Source: Simmondsia chinensis (lineage: Eukaryota > Streptophyta > Magnoliopsida > Caryophyllales > Simmondsiaceae). From it: a DNA stretch of 64,000 nt. The notes under the pieces are model-generated. The model was not told the DNA's origin. It ran no database searches and was given only the letters and a program-made list of their open reading frames with translations. The stretch covers positions 8,129,501 through 8,193,500 of the forward strand of contig JAGTTD010000018.1 of assembly GCA_018398585.1 (NCBI GenBank). The letters are read 5' to 3'. Each line of letters opens with the position of its first letter. The stretch's first letter is position 1. Shown here piece by piece: positions 45,331 through 55,922 of the stretch. Both the position numbers and the translations under genes were made by a program.

Positions 45331-45436
45331 TGTGTGTGTGTGTGTTTAAAGTCTTTTAAATAATTTCTAATTTTCTAAGATAATACCCAATATTGTCTAT
45401 AAAAATTATATCAGTGAATATCCAATATTTTCAACA
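44965..45436 (-). repeat. 3' LTR of Copia V
   Basis: It opens TGTTATAAAATTAGAG and closes ATATTTTCAACA. It contains a 53-bp tandem duplication (45098-45150 and 45151-45203, AAAGCATTTTCATAGTGACA...) absent from the other LTR, and a microsatellite at 45221-45346. Confidence 0.85.
45221..45346. repeat. Compound TA / TG / CGTG microsatellite
   Basis: An (AT)n run changes into (GT)n, then (CGTG)n and back to (GT)n over about 125 bp. Alternating purine-pyrimidine throughout makes it a candidate for Z-DNA or cruciform structure. The short equivalent in the other LTR (near 55230-55275) shows this is a local expansion. Confidence 0.9.
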
Positions 45437-45740
45437 CCCCCCCTTTGAATATTCATGTTAAAAATATTGCAAGACAAAACACTCTTTGGAGAGTATAGCG
45501 TTCAAGTTATATACGTTTTTAAACTGCCTCATTAAAAACCTTGCCAGGAAAAACTCAGTGGAAAAAAAAACCACAACGAAGGGAAAAAAAGTACAATGCG
45601 TATTTAACTCCCCCTCATGGACGAATATTAACCAAAGATGTCTCTGGGTTGGCCAACGCCAAACTTGTACACCAATTTCTCGAAAGTTTGTTGTAGACAA
45701 TGTTTTCGTGAACAACCCTTCAAGGTTCTCGAGCAAATTT
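45437..45740 (-). pseudogene. Copia V polyprotein C-terminus
   Basis: MLENLEGLFTKTLSTTNFRE is the end of Copia RNase H (N.ADLFTKSLP...F). It is followed by HEGELNTHCTFFP and FFLARFLMRQFKNVY, text often read through between RNase H and the 3' LTR in this group. The frame then meets the purine tract. Confidence 0.78.
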
Positions 45741-46306
45741 TACAACATCTGCTTCACATTTTTTCTAAAACTCGAAAGTGAAAAGAACTTCGCTGAAATG
45801 TACTAGGTTTTGTCAACTTTCCCTAATTTGAACAATACATGCAAACTTGTCTTCTTATGGTACCATCTGACTTCCTCTAATCATTGAAAGCTTACAAAAT
45901 ATGTTGGACCAAGAGCCTTGACGATACTCATTTTTCACTTGCTTATAAAGAGTAAGTGTTTCAATAGTAGCTGCAATTGCTAGTATATTGCGAAAAATAG
46001 CAGTATAATTGTATAAATAATGTCATGCTTATCGCTTACCTAATGTGGTCAAATAAATAGGCAGTACTCACATACAAAATGTTGTGGGTTTTTACATAAT
46101 GAAATAGTCTAATATTAGTTGTTCCATTAGGATAGCCATTTAACAATATTATAATATTTTCATATCAGTGTTGTACTATATATTGGTACATAGTTAATCA
46201 AAGAGGCTATACCTGGTTGTTTGACAATTATATTAATGTATCAATTATATCAAAGTATGATACTTTAGGATCAAGAATTTGTTCGTTACTTTATTGAGGA
46301 TGAAAG

Positions 46307-46366
<60 letters not shown>

Positions 46367-48817
46367 CTATATATCAAGGAATTAAATAACATTTGGAGTA
46401 CTAATTAGATATAAATTACATTAAAACACCTAAGGACCGTCCTTGTATAAGTTGACCAATAGACCTATACTCTGTCATATTTGTGCTCGATTTACATGCC
46501 AGGACAAAACTTTATCTTTTCCAAGATCCTTTGCTCGAGTTCTTAATTTAGGTACGTAATAGCCTTTTCAAACTCTTTAGAATTCTGATGATATCAAAAT
46601 ATCTCTCTTTCAATAAATATCTACTTGTGTCACATGCGCCTGGACGATTTTCATTCATACAAAGATCTTTGTAGTTTGATTGAGTATAGTTCCCGCGGTT
46701 TGAACTATATGCTTCTAGCATTTTTGATCCTTCAAGGACTTTCATATAAATATTATCATAAGTAATACACACAAATAAGTTGTCACCATATTGAGACCAC
46801 CATACCAATTGCATCCATTTCTTATATTATGTCCCATCAATATCTAGTCCTTATAATGAACTTCGGCCTGCAAATTGTCCTTTATATCTAACTACTTCAT
46901 TCTTTTTGGACCATTATTCACAGGTAGCCTACAAGTTTAGATTGCAAGTCCAAAAACTACACATTACTAATTCTGCCTGAAATGCTTCCTTCTATTTTAG
47001 TCAATCATTTCTTTTTGTTGGCATTCTTGAGCAAACCCTAGTTTAAGATTTTCAATTTCTTTGATTAGATCAATAGCTACTTTATATACAAATATTTGAT
47101 CAATTTTCATTTTGGTTCCATCGTATCCCTTACTTTATCAAGATCTCTTTATCATTATAATTTCAATAGTTTCAGAAACCTAATAATCTTAAGGAATTCC
47201 ATTTACACATTCTTCTTGTACTATTATCTCTGTAGATATTTTCTCCTCAAGAGTTTCATAATAAAGAGACCAAACTTTTTATGTTGCACCTTTTTCTTTT
47301 CTTGTATTATATCTTTGGATTCGATATGTCTACCACGCTTCTAGCATGCAATGGATGCATTTTTTAATATATTAGAATATCGCTCGATTGGGATATTAAT
47401 TTGAGTAGAAGCATTTGTACTAGAGATATATTACTTAGTCACTTTCTTTTCATTAGTGAATGCATTGTAACATTTTACAATTGAACAACTCTTTGAACTT
47501 CTGGCTCAATGATGCATTCCACATAAATTTTCATTTTTCAACTTTTGCTTTTCTCTCCCTTATTCTGGAAACCCCATTTCATCAAATAACAATCAGCAAA
47601 CAATGCTGTAAAATGTTTTTAGTTAATATCTCTAGATATTTTTATCGTTAATACAAATTCCAAGTGCCCCGTTTAGATCCATCTTTCCGCATTGAGGTGG
47701 AATAATTGGGACATGCATTATATAACCAATATATATATATATATATATATAGATGAGATATATTTGGCTCTTGTGAGGGACAAATTATATTGGAGAGATC
47801 CATGTTAATCATTTGGTTTAATATAAATTAGTGCTGCAACATATATCACATCATGTACTCATATAAAAGTAAGCAATAGTAATGGTCTAGCCATTTGTCA
47901 TAGGCGTTTAATGAAAAAAATTGCAAGACCATTTTGTGTTGGTAGGCAGGCTACGCAGTCAACCACTATCCCAATTGACACAAAATAATCACTAAATTCT
48001 TGATATGTAAATTATCCTGTATTATCACATCATATAATCCACAACTTGAGCTAATAGTCGGATCATTATGCAAGGAGTTTCACGAATGCCATATCGCAAG
48101 TGTATTATCCACATTCACGTGACCAATTGGTAGAAGCATCTATTAATATCATAAAATATTGAATTGGTTAATATGATGGAATAATTGGCCCATATATATC
48201 CTCTTCTCTGTTCTTTTTCAAAAATATATAGGACTTAATTTCAATTGAGTATAGCCTAGTAATCATTTTGCCTTGATCATGAGCAGTACATGATATTTCA
48301 TCTTATGTAAGAATATATTGGTTCTTCAATGGGTGCGAGAATTTTCAATGATTCTCTTAATTATTTTTATACCCGAATGACCCAAATAGTCATATTATAA
48401 AATAAAAGCCTTAACTTCTGGTTAACCATCCCGATAGGTATTTCTTAAACTAATTGAGTTTATTTATGATCTACTAGAAAACCGAGCCTTACTTATGAGA
48501 AATATTATTTTTTCAGGAAACATGATATATGCTTTTCTAAAGCCTTTAATTAAGTTTAAAACGCCCATTGTTATCACATTTTCTACAGGACATAAATTTC
48601 CACCATCCATATTCAAACATACATATAAGCACTAATGAAAGTATGATATCACAGGATATTTTAAATAATCATATTATAATAGTAAGTTTTAGATTATAGT
48701 TGAACCTGTCCAGTCCATGGTAATATGATATATCAAAAATAATTCACACATATAATAAAATACATAAATCATTCAAAATATTAGATGGATGATACCACTT
48801 TGTTTTATACATAGCAA
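45741..48817 (-). pseudogene. Copia V interior, decayed pol
   Basis: No ORF above 90 residues survives. By position it should hold RNase H, RT and integrase, and some minus-strand fragments are weakly compatible. A (CT)n then (AT)n tract lies at 46310-46366 and an (AT)n tract near 47731-47751. It ends where the nested long LTR starts. Confidence 0.5.
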
Positions 48818-50790
48818 TGTTGGAAGAAATCCCTAAAAATTTTAATCAGAGTGGCACAGTGAAAGAGATATTTTAAGACCTGATCTAATTAAACCTTTTA
48901 AATGAATCTAAATTATACTTTAATAGGTTCATAATGGCAAACAAAATATCAAATAAAAGAAGTATAAACATGACATGCAAAAAAATCAAATAAAAGAAAC
49001 ATTAAATCAATACTTTAAATATATACCTTGAGCAATACTCCATTTTGAATTTGAATACCTGATATCTTAAGAAGAAGCTCTTGACACCTCAAGATCTTCA
49101 CCGCAAAATCCTCTTAACACTGGAATGTGAGCTCTGAAAATATTAGTTCTTAGAAAAAATTTTGATGCCAAACTGAGCTCTCAAGATCTCTATTTATAGA
49201 AAAAACAGATCCAAGGAGAGCCGAGGGGGCCGATGCGCCACTTGTCACGCGGCCATTATTCTGCATTTTGCATGCTGGTTTGTCAGCACAGGGAGCCACT
49301 GGCCCTCTATCGCGTCGTGATTGGACCAGTGTGCTAGACTTATCACAGCGCGACATGTGTTGCGCTGTGATTGGGTTGCTGCCCTTTTTCATGCAAAATA
49401 TTTTTTTTTTTTTGCTTGTTTTGTTTAAATTTTCACATGTATAAATTCATCTCATAAATTATATGTTTAGCAAAATTAAATTTATTAATTTCATGAATAA
49501 ATAAGTCATCCCATGGATTGATCTTAAATATTTTTCAAATAAGTATATTGCTAGAGACTTGCGGAGGGGCTCAGGGACAATTTAATCTAACTCCAAATGG
49601 ATCAAATCTAATTACAACAATTGAGAACATTGATTACCATTTAATAATATTTAATTCCACTAAATAAATATTATTGCACTATAGAATTAAATATATATTC
49701 ACTCACTAATTCCCAAACAGTAATTATACAAGTGACCGCCCCTCTATTAGATCATGCAACATGCTCAGTGCCCCAAGGGCTCCTGCCTAAGTAGGGTCAA
49801 CCTTCCCCTTTTAGGCTATTACCCTGAAGAGAAACTATTTCTGAGTGCCCCCAACCTGAGGTTGAGAACTTCCCAAGAGGTCACCCATCCTGGTACTGCT
49901 CTCACCTAAGCACGCTTAACTTTGGAGTTCTAATGGGATCCGTTGACAGCGTGTTGGTACCCGCTATTAAATATCCGTGAGAAATAATAATCCAAACTAC
50001 TATCATTACATTTCTCACATCTTTTCCTTAAGTTCCTGACTATCCCGTTTTGAAAAATTCTGTGATACAAAACATAATTTTGTATAAATTCCAATGACAA
50101 TCACTTGGAGCACTTTGGCCAAAAATTTTGAATTTTTTAACACTTGCAGTTCTACTTAAGAGGATATATGTATCTCGAAAGAGACCATAGATTCCATATT
50201 GAATGTTTTGATCCTACTACACCTAATGCTATCATCCAAAGTACAAAAGCATTTTGACCCACTCAATGAGACCTCACTTTAAAGTACATCAAAGTGACAC
50301 ACACTACATGCATGAGTCTAAGGTAATCTCAAGATTTAGAGTCATTGCCTTAATAGAATGAATTAATTATTTCTGATAACAATCAAGAAATAAATAATTC
50401 AAGTGGTCCAGCTTAGTATTCCAATCTTATTGACAAACACCAACATGACACTTTTGACTCCCTATCCACCTGACAAAGAAAAATCATATAAAGTATAATA
50501 TTATAGTTTTATTAGACAAGTTCTCCAAACTTATCACAAATTATAAACTTATTTTGACAACATATCATTATTTATGATTTCAGTCTATTCATGGCTCAAT
50601 CTCATTAACCACTGAAAACAAACTTGATATGTCATCTTGGACTATGTCCATCTCATAGGATGCTTTAGAAAATAATCACACGTATATTTGATTTATAAAA
50701 ACATAACTGATCATTAAATAAATAAAATAATTTTATTTGATTAATATTTAAAAACTAATTAATTGGGTTTTTAGGACATTGATTCCAACA
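48818..50790 (-). repeat. Lone long LTR, relative of Copia III
   Basis: It opens TGTTGGAAGAAAT and closes GATTCCAACA, and follows 14219-16014 along its length (CCTGATCTAATTAAAC, CTTGACACCTCAAGATCTTC, GGGTTTTTAGGACATTGATT). No polypurine tract, primer site or partner LTR is next to it, so it is probably a solo LTR, though AGCAA and TAAGA beside its ends do not match. A 5S-headed SINE lies inside. Confidence 0.72.
49753..49973 (-). mobile_element. SINE with 5S rRNA head, second copy
   Basis: On the minus strand it reads GGATCCCATTAGAACTCCAA, AGTTAAGCGTGCTTAGG, GAGAGCAGTACCAGGATGGG and TGACCTCTTGGGAAGTTCTC, close to 5S rRNA. The shortened shared 3' domain follows (TTGGGGGCACTCAGAAATAG, GGAGCCCTTGGGGCACTGAG). 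CTATTAGAT (49744-49752) and CTATTAAAT (49974-49982) are a 9-bp duplication with one mismatch. The middle of the 3' domain is partly deleted. Confidence 0.85.
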
Positions 50791-50807
50791 TAAGACAACT
50801 TTATTTT

Positions 50808-51138
50808 TGTTATGATCCATAATCGATCCAAGGTAATAAACCTACTCAATCAACTCAAATTGTAGTATATTAGTATAAAATTTGGTGACGCTTACAATAA
50901 TATAGGATTTAAAGTAAAAGTATAAGATGGGGGAGAAAGATTAGAGAGATAAAGGGGGGGAGCAACCTAGACAAAGGGAGGGAGAGAGACTCAAACATTT
51001 TATCATCCATGTCCCTTCTCTTCACTTAAGCTCTTAAATATAGTGTTAGGTGAGGTGTATAATTCGAATATAGGAATTAGCCTACTTACTAATACCTAAA
51101 GTACCCGTCACTTAACTACTATATTTCGGATTGTATCT
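50808..51138 (-). repeat. Short LTR 1 of a tandem non-autonomous series
   Basis: It opens TGTTATGATCCATAATCGAT and ends GGATTGTATCTA, related to LTRs at 51865, 52991 and 53424 but more diverged. On the minus strand AAAAGAGGAAAGTAT beside 51138 is a polypurine tract. Confidence 0.7.
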
Positions 51139-51864
51139 ATACTTTCCTCTTTTAGAGACCCTTGTTCTCAAGGGTCAATGTATTGATACCCAAATTGGTA
51201 ACCCCTTGGGGCCAAATACTATAATTACAAATTTTACTTGCTTAAGTTGTCTAAATATAAAAAAAATTACAAAATTCTTTTTCTCTAAAATATTTAAATA
51301 AAGTGCAAGGATAAAATGGTAATTTCCATATCTAAATCCCAAACCCCCAAACACAATTCCCTTCTTGCTCTGCGAAGATGCCCAACAGCTCGAAACCCTA
51401 ACTCCACCACGGCACCGGCGATCGGTGCACGATAGTAGGTGCGATGCCCAAGCAAAGTCAGTGACGGTGCCTTCTTGGTCGTCCAATCTCCTCCACCAAC
51501 TTCTAGCCACCGCTCCTTGTGTCTCTGGCCTTTGTCTGGACATTAATGACGGCAATAGTGGCATTGTCTTCCCCGGCGAGGTCATGTCCCGATAGAGGAG
51601 GTGGTTATTGATGACGACCTCTTTGTGGCTGGAATCTGTTTCTATTGGAGGTTCTAATGCCAGATCGGTCACCTTCACCTCGGTCTCGATCGACGTCGAT
51701 GGCTCCAGAGCTTCGGTGGCTATCAAAACGTCACATTTCTCCTCCGATCTGGTATCTGTATCATGGTCGAAGTTTTTGGTCAGTGTCGGCGGTTCCGGTG
51801 TTTCGGTGATGGCCAAATCTTGTGGTTCTAACTTCTCTACTTTTATATCTTCAACAACCACCTC
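51139..51864 (-). pseudogene. Interior 1 of the series with acidic, Pro-rich ORF
   Basis: The minus-strand ORF 51175-51861 (228 residues) has an acidic, proline-rich N-terminal half (ETPEPPTLTKNFDHD, IETEVKVTDLALEPPIE) and ends FGPKGLPIWVSIH. It resembles the ORF at 52193-52828 in order of segments and in its last 40 residues. No recognised domain. The primer site end is deleted: the interior joins LTR 2 without a TATCAGAGC block. The true start and exon structure are unclear, and the C-terminal part may be non-coding. Confidence 0.55.
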
Positions 51865-52156
51865 TGATATGGATCTTATAGAATAAGACTTGTATTACTA
51901 GAAAATAGGAAGATTTACATAGTATAAGAGGAGGAAGGGGGAGAAATAGACTAAAGAGATAGAAAAGGGGGAGACCTAGAGAGAGAGAGAGGAGAGAGAG
52001 AGCACATTTCAAATTCTTTCAACCTATCTCTCTTCTAATCCAAACTCTCTATATACATAGAGTTAGGAAAGGGTATAATTATAATTAAGGACTAAACCTA
52101 TTTATTTAAAATGTAAATTATCCCTCACTTGACCTATATTCTTTTAGATTGTATCA
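51865..52156 (-). repeat. Short LTR 2 of the series
   Basis: Nearly identical to LTR 3 (GGATCTTATAGAATAAGACT, AGAGGAGGAAGGGGGAGAAA, ATAGAGTTAGGAAAGGGTA) but missing about 9 bp at its start. On the minus strand AAAAGGGGAAGGTAT follows as polypurine tract of interior 2. Confidence 0.85.
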
Positions 52157-52990
52157 ATACCTTCCCCTTTTAAAGATCCTTGTCCTCAAGGATCAAGGTA
52201 TTGATACCCAAATTGTTAACCCTCCAGGGTCAAATACTAAAATTAAAAATTTTAACCCTGTAAATTTTTTTAAATTATCAAAAATTGTAACAATTTTTTT
52301 CTTTAAAACATTTATGTAAAATATAGGGGTAAAATTGTAATTAATGTCAAAAAAAATACCCAACCCCCGCTGCTTCTCCTTCTTCCTGTGCACTGCCCCA
52401 CTCGAAACCCTAGCCTGCCCCAGCTGGTGGCGGTGCGGCTCCTCGACGGCGTGCGGCGGCTGCTCCTTGGCGATGACAGGCGGTTGTTCCCTCGGTGTCT
52501 CCGGCTCCCTCACCACCCGATCGTCTTCCTTCTCCACAGCACCGGCCTCCTCCTTGTTTTTCTCTTTCTTCTCTTCGGTGCCCGGGCTCCGGCTCAGGTT
52601 TAGAGGTTTTGGCACCTCGGCGACAACGAGAACGCTGTCTTCCTCTTCCAATATCGGCACTGGCGGTTCTGGAGCTAGATCGAAGACCTCCGCTTCGATT
52701 TCGGCCTTGGGGAGGACCTCCGGTACTTCGATCTTGTTCTCAGGCGAGAGTTTTGGTGCTCCGGCGATTTCGGTGACGGCAGGGGATGTATCAAAGATGA
52801 TAGAGGTATTTTGGGTGCTTTTACGCATAGATCTCTACTCTTCTCACCACTCTTGATAACCAACCTGAAATTCATCAAACCTTTTTACCAATTTTTTCAC
52901 ACTTCTTTTGCATATCCAACAACTCCACAACCACTTGATTTAGTGTGAAATCCATTGTTGATGCCGAGGAACGTCTTGCTCTGATACTAA
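52157..52990 (-). pseudogene. Interior 2 of the series with acidic, Pro-rich ORF
   Basis: Beside LTR 3 the minus strand has TTAGTATCAGAGCAAGACG, an initiator tRNA-Met primer site. Next comes a 27-codon frame from 52955 (MDFTLNQVVVELLDMQKKCE, then a stop), like the coiled start of a plant gag. Then comes the 211-residue ORF 52193-52828 with KIEVPEVLPKAEIEAEVFDL, APEPPVPI, and a Glu/Lys-rich tract, ending FDPGGLTIWVSIP. No RT, integrase or protease. The local GC content is higher than in the surroundings, consistent with a captured or constrained coding segment. A long plus-strand ORF at 52344-52856 is its shadow. Confidence 0.6.
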
Positions 52991-53288
52991 TGTTACGATC
53001 TAGAATGGATCTTATAGAATAAGACTTGTATTAATAGAAAATAGGAAGATTTACATAGTATAAGAGGAGGAAGGGGGAGAAATAGGCTAAAGAGATAGAA
53101 AAGGGGGAGACCTAGAGAGAGAAAGGACAGAGAGAACACATTTCAAATTCTTTCAACCTATCTCTCTTCTAATCCAAACTCTATATATATAGAGTTAGGA
53201 AAGGGTACAATTATAATTAAGGACTAAACCTATTTATTTAATATCTAAATTATCCCTTACTTGACCTATATATTTTTGGATTGTATCA
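52991..53288 (-). repeat. Short LTR 3 of the series
   Basis: It opens TGTTACGATCTAGAATGGAT and closes TTTTTGGATTGTATCA. With LTR 2 it forms the youngest pair, flanking interior 2, giving an element of about 1.4 kb. Confidence 0.88.
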
Positions 53289-53848
53289 TGACTCTTCTTA
53301 GGCAATCATCGATCATTGCTTTCATTTTAGTCAATATGTCTAATATGACTGGATCAACCTCCATTGATGAATTTCTCAGAACCTCCATTGATGAATGCTG
53401 AGGATCATTGCTTTAATACCAATTGATGCAATCCAATATAACCCACGCAAAATTCAGCAACAAAGTAATCAAATGAACATTTCAATGAACAAACAAACTA
53501 TGGAAAGGAAATACACTGGTATTATATTAGTATAATCTTGGCTCCTAGGAGTAAGATTTATACAAGTATTGATGGTATTAAGTATAATAGTAGGGTATAA
53601 GAGAGGGAGGGAGGAAGAAGGAGACTAGAAGAGGGGGGGGGGGGGGGCGGGGCTGGGTTTGGATAGACGAGAATTAGGAGAGGAAGAAGAGCTCACATGA
53701 CATCATCATACCTCTCTCTCTCTCTCCCTCTACCATAGGACGCTTATTTATACTATAGGTTATAGGTCCTAATTACAATTAAGCATATTCCTAATACTCA
53801 ATTAATTAAAGGCCGTTGACATGCATGTCGGTGCCAATAATTGTATCA
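53289..53848 (-). repeat. Interior 3 remnant and short LTR 4
   Basis: About 135 bp of interior ends on the minus strand in ATTGGTATTAAAGC, a primer-site relic. Then comes an LTR (53424-53848) that opens TGATGCAATCCAATATAA and closes AATAATTGTATCA. It shares the GAGGGAGGGAGGAAG and CTCTCTCTCTC patches of the other three but is diverged. It holds a G run of about 15 at 53633-53647. Confidence 0.68.
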
Positions 53849-54115
53849 ATTTTATTAAAGTCAAACATAATTTAGTACGAAATACACACTTAAAAACACA
53901 AACTTTAGTTAATTGGAACATTTACATCACCTATAAATAATAAATTCTCTAACTAGGATCTTCGAAAAAATAAGAAACATTTAAATTTGTACCATTTAGA
54001 GGAGAATGATCTTTAGTAAAATTGGTTTTTGGAAGCTTTTCTTTTCCTTTCAATAATACTCAGTAAAGGTCCACCAGGGGTTCGGGTTTAAGACATGTAC
54101 GCACCCAATGACCTT

Positions 54116-54887
54116 TCATATCGCCTCTGTTGCAATTTGTTTCCAGATCTTTAAACAAATATTGTTCAGGAGATTTCCTCTTTCTGTATGTCTCCTCATC
54201 ATATGTGGACTTCTTAAATTTTGGTCCATTTTGGTTATCATAGTACTAGTTATTATAAATGAAACTATAACCTCATCCACGTCCACGGCCATGTCCACTT
54301 TTGCAACCTCGACCACATCCCTGACAGTCGTATGTCATAGCCTTCATTCAAGGAATTATTCTAACCCAGTTGGTCATGACTAATGATTTTTCATCAATAG
54401 TTCATTGTTTTATTCAGCAACAAGAAGATGTGATATTAACTCGGAATATTTTTTAAAACCCCGCTCCCAATATTGTTGCAGCAAGAGCGTATTCGAGGCA
54501 TGAAAAGGAGAGAATATTTTCTCTAGTATATCCGCCTTAGCAATATTTTTCCTGTATAATTTCAGTTGGGAGGTAACACTAAATTTTGCAGAATTATACT
54601 CGCTTACAGTTTTAAAATCTTGCAATAGGATGTGAGTCCTTTCACAGTGAGCTTTAGGGAGGATCATAAACTTTTGATGATCAAATCTCTCTTATATAAT
54701 GCCTAAGAAATATCATTGCTTTGGCGCGATCCTGCTGGGATGCTCTATTTTCCCTTTTAGTTGTGTCTCCGAAATTCATAACATCAAGGTGAATCTCAGC
54801 ATTAAGGGTCCATGGAAAATAATTTTTACCAGATATATCAAGAGTAGTAAATTCAAGCTTATTAAAATTAAAAATTATAAATCGCAA
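54116..54887 (-). pseudogene. Copia V gag remnant
   Basis: The ORF 54681-54887 has FNKLEFTTLDISGKNYFPWT, LNAEIHLDVMNFGDT and QQDRAKAMIFLRHYI. The ORF 54410-54667 has LQDFKTVSEYNSAKFSVTSQ, FSPFHASNTLLLQQYWERGF and SELISHLLVAE. These are ordered blocks of one Copia gag group. Zinc-knuckle remnants follow near 54116-54316. Frameshifts separate the pieces. Confidence 0.82.
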
Positions 54888-54958
54888 AGATTAGAGAATG
54901 ATAACTTATCTTGAGTATATACTGATCCTCAGCTGACTAAAGACTTGTGTTGATAACG

Positions 54959-55904
54959 TGTTACAAAATTAGAGACATAACATACTCAACAGAATGAGAA
55001 TAAAATACAAACTCAAATATTATTAGATAAAAATAATAAGTATTTTATTTCAGAATTCAGAAACTAAATAATATCATTTTCTCTCAATTTCTTCACTTTT
55101 CTTCAATGTATAAATCGCCTTTAAATAGTTATATATATATATACCTAGGACTCTTAAAGCATGACTCGACTCAAAGCATTCTCATGATGACACGCAGGTT
55201 CCAAACTTTATGTACGTTAGCCATGTGTGTTCATATACAAATATGTATATGGATATTTATTTATATGTGTATATGAAGTCTTTTACATAATTTATAATTT
55301 TCTAGATATTTGATAATATCTAATATTGTCTATAAAAATTATAGGGTTATTTATATTTTAGTATTCCGATATTTTTTGAAATAATAAAAAGGACCTTGAC
55401 CTTTTTGAATTATTAAAAATGACCCTATTTTTTTGTCGTATTAATAAAAAGACCCCTCTTAATAGTGATGACGTCATTTTTCATCGATAGAATTGACGTG
55501 GCCACTGCTGTTTACTAATGGACCTAAAGTACGTTTCAACACACTTACTCTTACTCTATGAGCACGAAATTTGGGATGTTATATCATGTAAAAGTTATCT
55601 GTTTTCGCTTAATTTATTTTAAAATATGGTTATTAAAGGGTACTTTTGTCATTTTACTATAGGATTAATAAAAACGCAGCTCCCACATTCGCTTTGTCAG
55701 CTAAAAATGACACCATGACCTCGGAGATGGGCCTTTTTATTAATGCAACAAAAACTTAGGGGCCTTTTATTAATACGACAAAAACTTACGGACCTTTTTA
55801 ATGATTTAAAAAGGTCAGGGTCCTTTTTATTAATTTCAAAAACGTCAAGGAATTAAAATGTAAATAGCCTAAAATTATACTGTGAATATCCAATATTTAC
55901 AACA
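54959..55904 (-). repeat. 5' LTR of Copia V, split by a MITE
   Basis: It opens TGTTACAAAATTAGAG and closes ATATTTACAACA. It matches the 3' LTR in TTAAAGCATGACTCGACTCA, CACGCAGGTTCCAAACTTTA and GTGAATATCCAATATTT. The part 55344-55870 is a later insertion. Confidence 0.85.
55344..55870. mobile_element. Mutator-type MITE in the Copia V LTR
   Basis: The inverted ends are about 100 bp: GGGTTATTTATATTTTAGTA at the left, and at the right the complement of AGGCTATTTACATTTTAATT. TTGAAATAATAAAAAGGACC is mirrored at the far side. AAAATTATA at 55335-55343 and 55871-55879 is a perfect 9-bp duplication. The uninterrupted LTR at 45400 (GTCTATAAAAATTATATCAG) shows the empty site. Confidence 0.92.
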
Positions 55905-55922
55905 TGAATTTTTTTTATTAAA

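Larger units (their letters stand above)
44965..55904 (-). mobile_element. Copia V, decayed, with nested insertions
   Basis: The LTRs lie at 44965-45436 and 54959-55904. The flanks AGAAT and TGAAT agree at four of five positions. Polyprotein remnants on the minus strand are gag (54116-54887) and the C-terminal end (45437-45740); the interior between is mostly stop-ridden pol. A G-rich purine tract (CAAAGGGGGGG) touches the 3' LTR, and CACGTTATCAACACAAG lies next to the 5' LTR in place of the standard primer site. Nested in it are a long LTR (48818-50790), a string of short LTRs (50808-53848) and a MITE in the 5' LTR. Confidence 0.82.

Noticed and set aside
51365..51886. Plus-strand frames of 76 and 92 codons
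   Set aside because: They are shadows of the minus-strand ORF in interior 1, with no family likeness.
52344..52856. 170-codon plus-strand frame
   Set aside because: It is the mirror of the minus-strand Pro/Glu-rich ORF inside an LTR element whose primer site and purine tract show minus-strand orientation; its Ser-rich composition fits a shadow frame.
52343..52856. Recent horizontal transfer explaining the GC-rich segment
   Set aside because: Ordinary plant coding sequence captured by, or evolving in, an LTR element explains the composition equally well; no foreign family was recognised.
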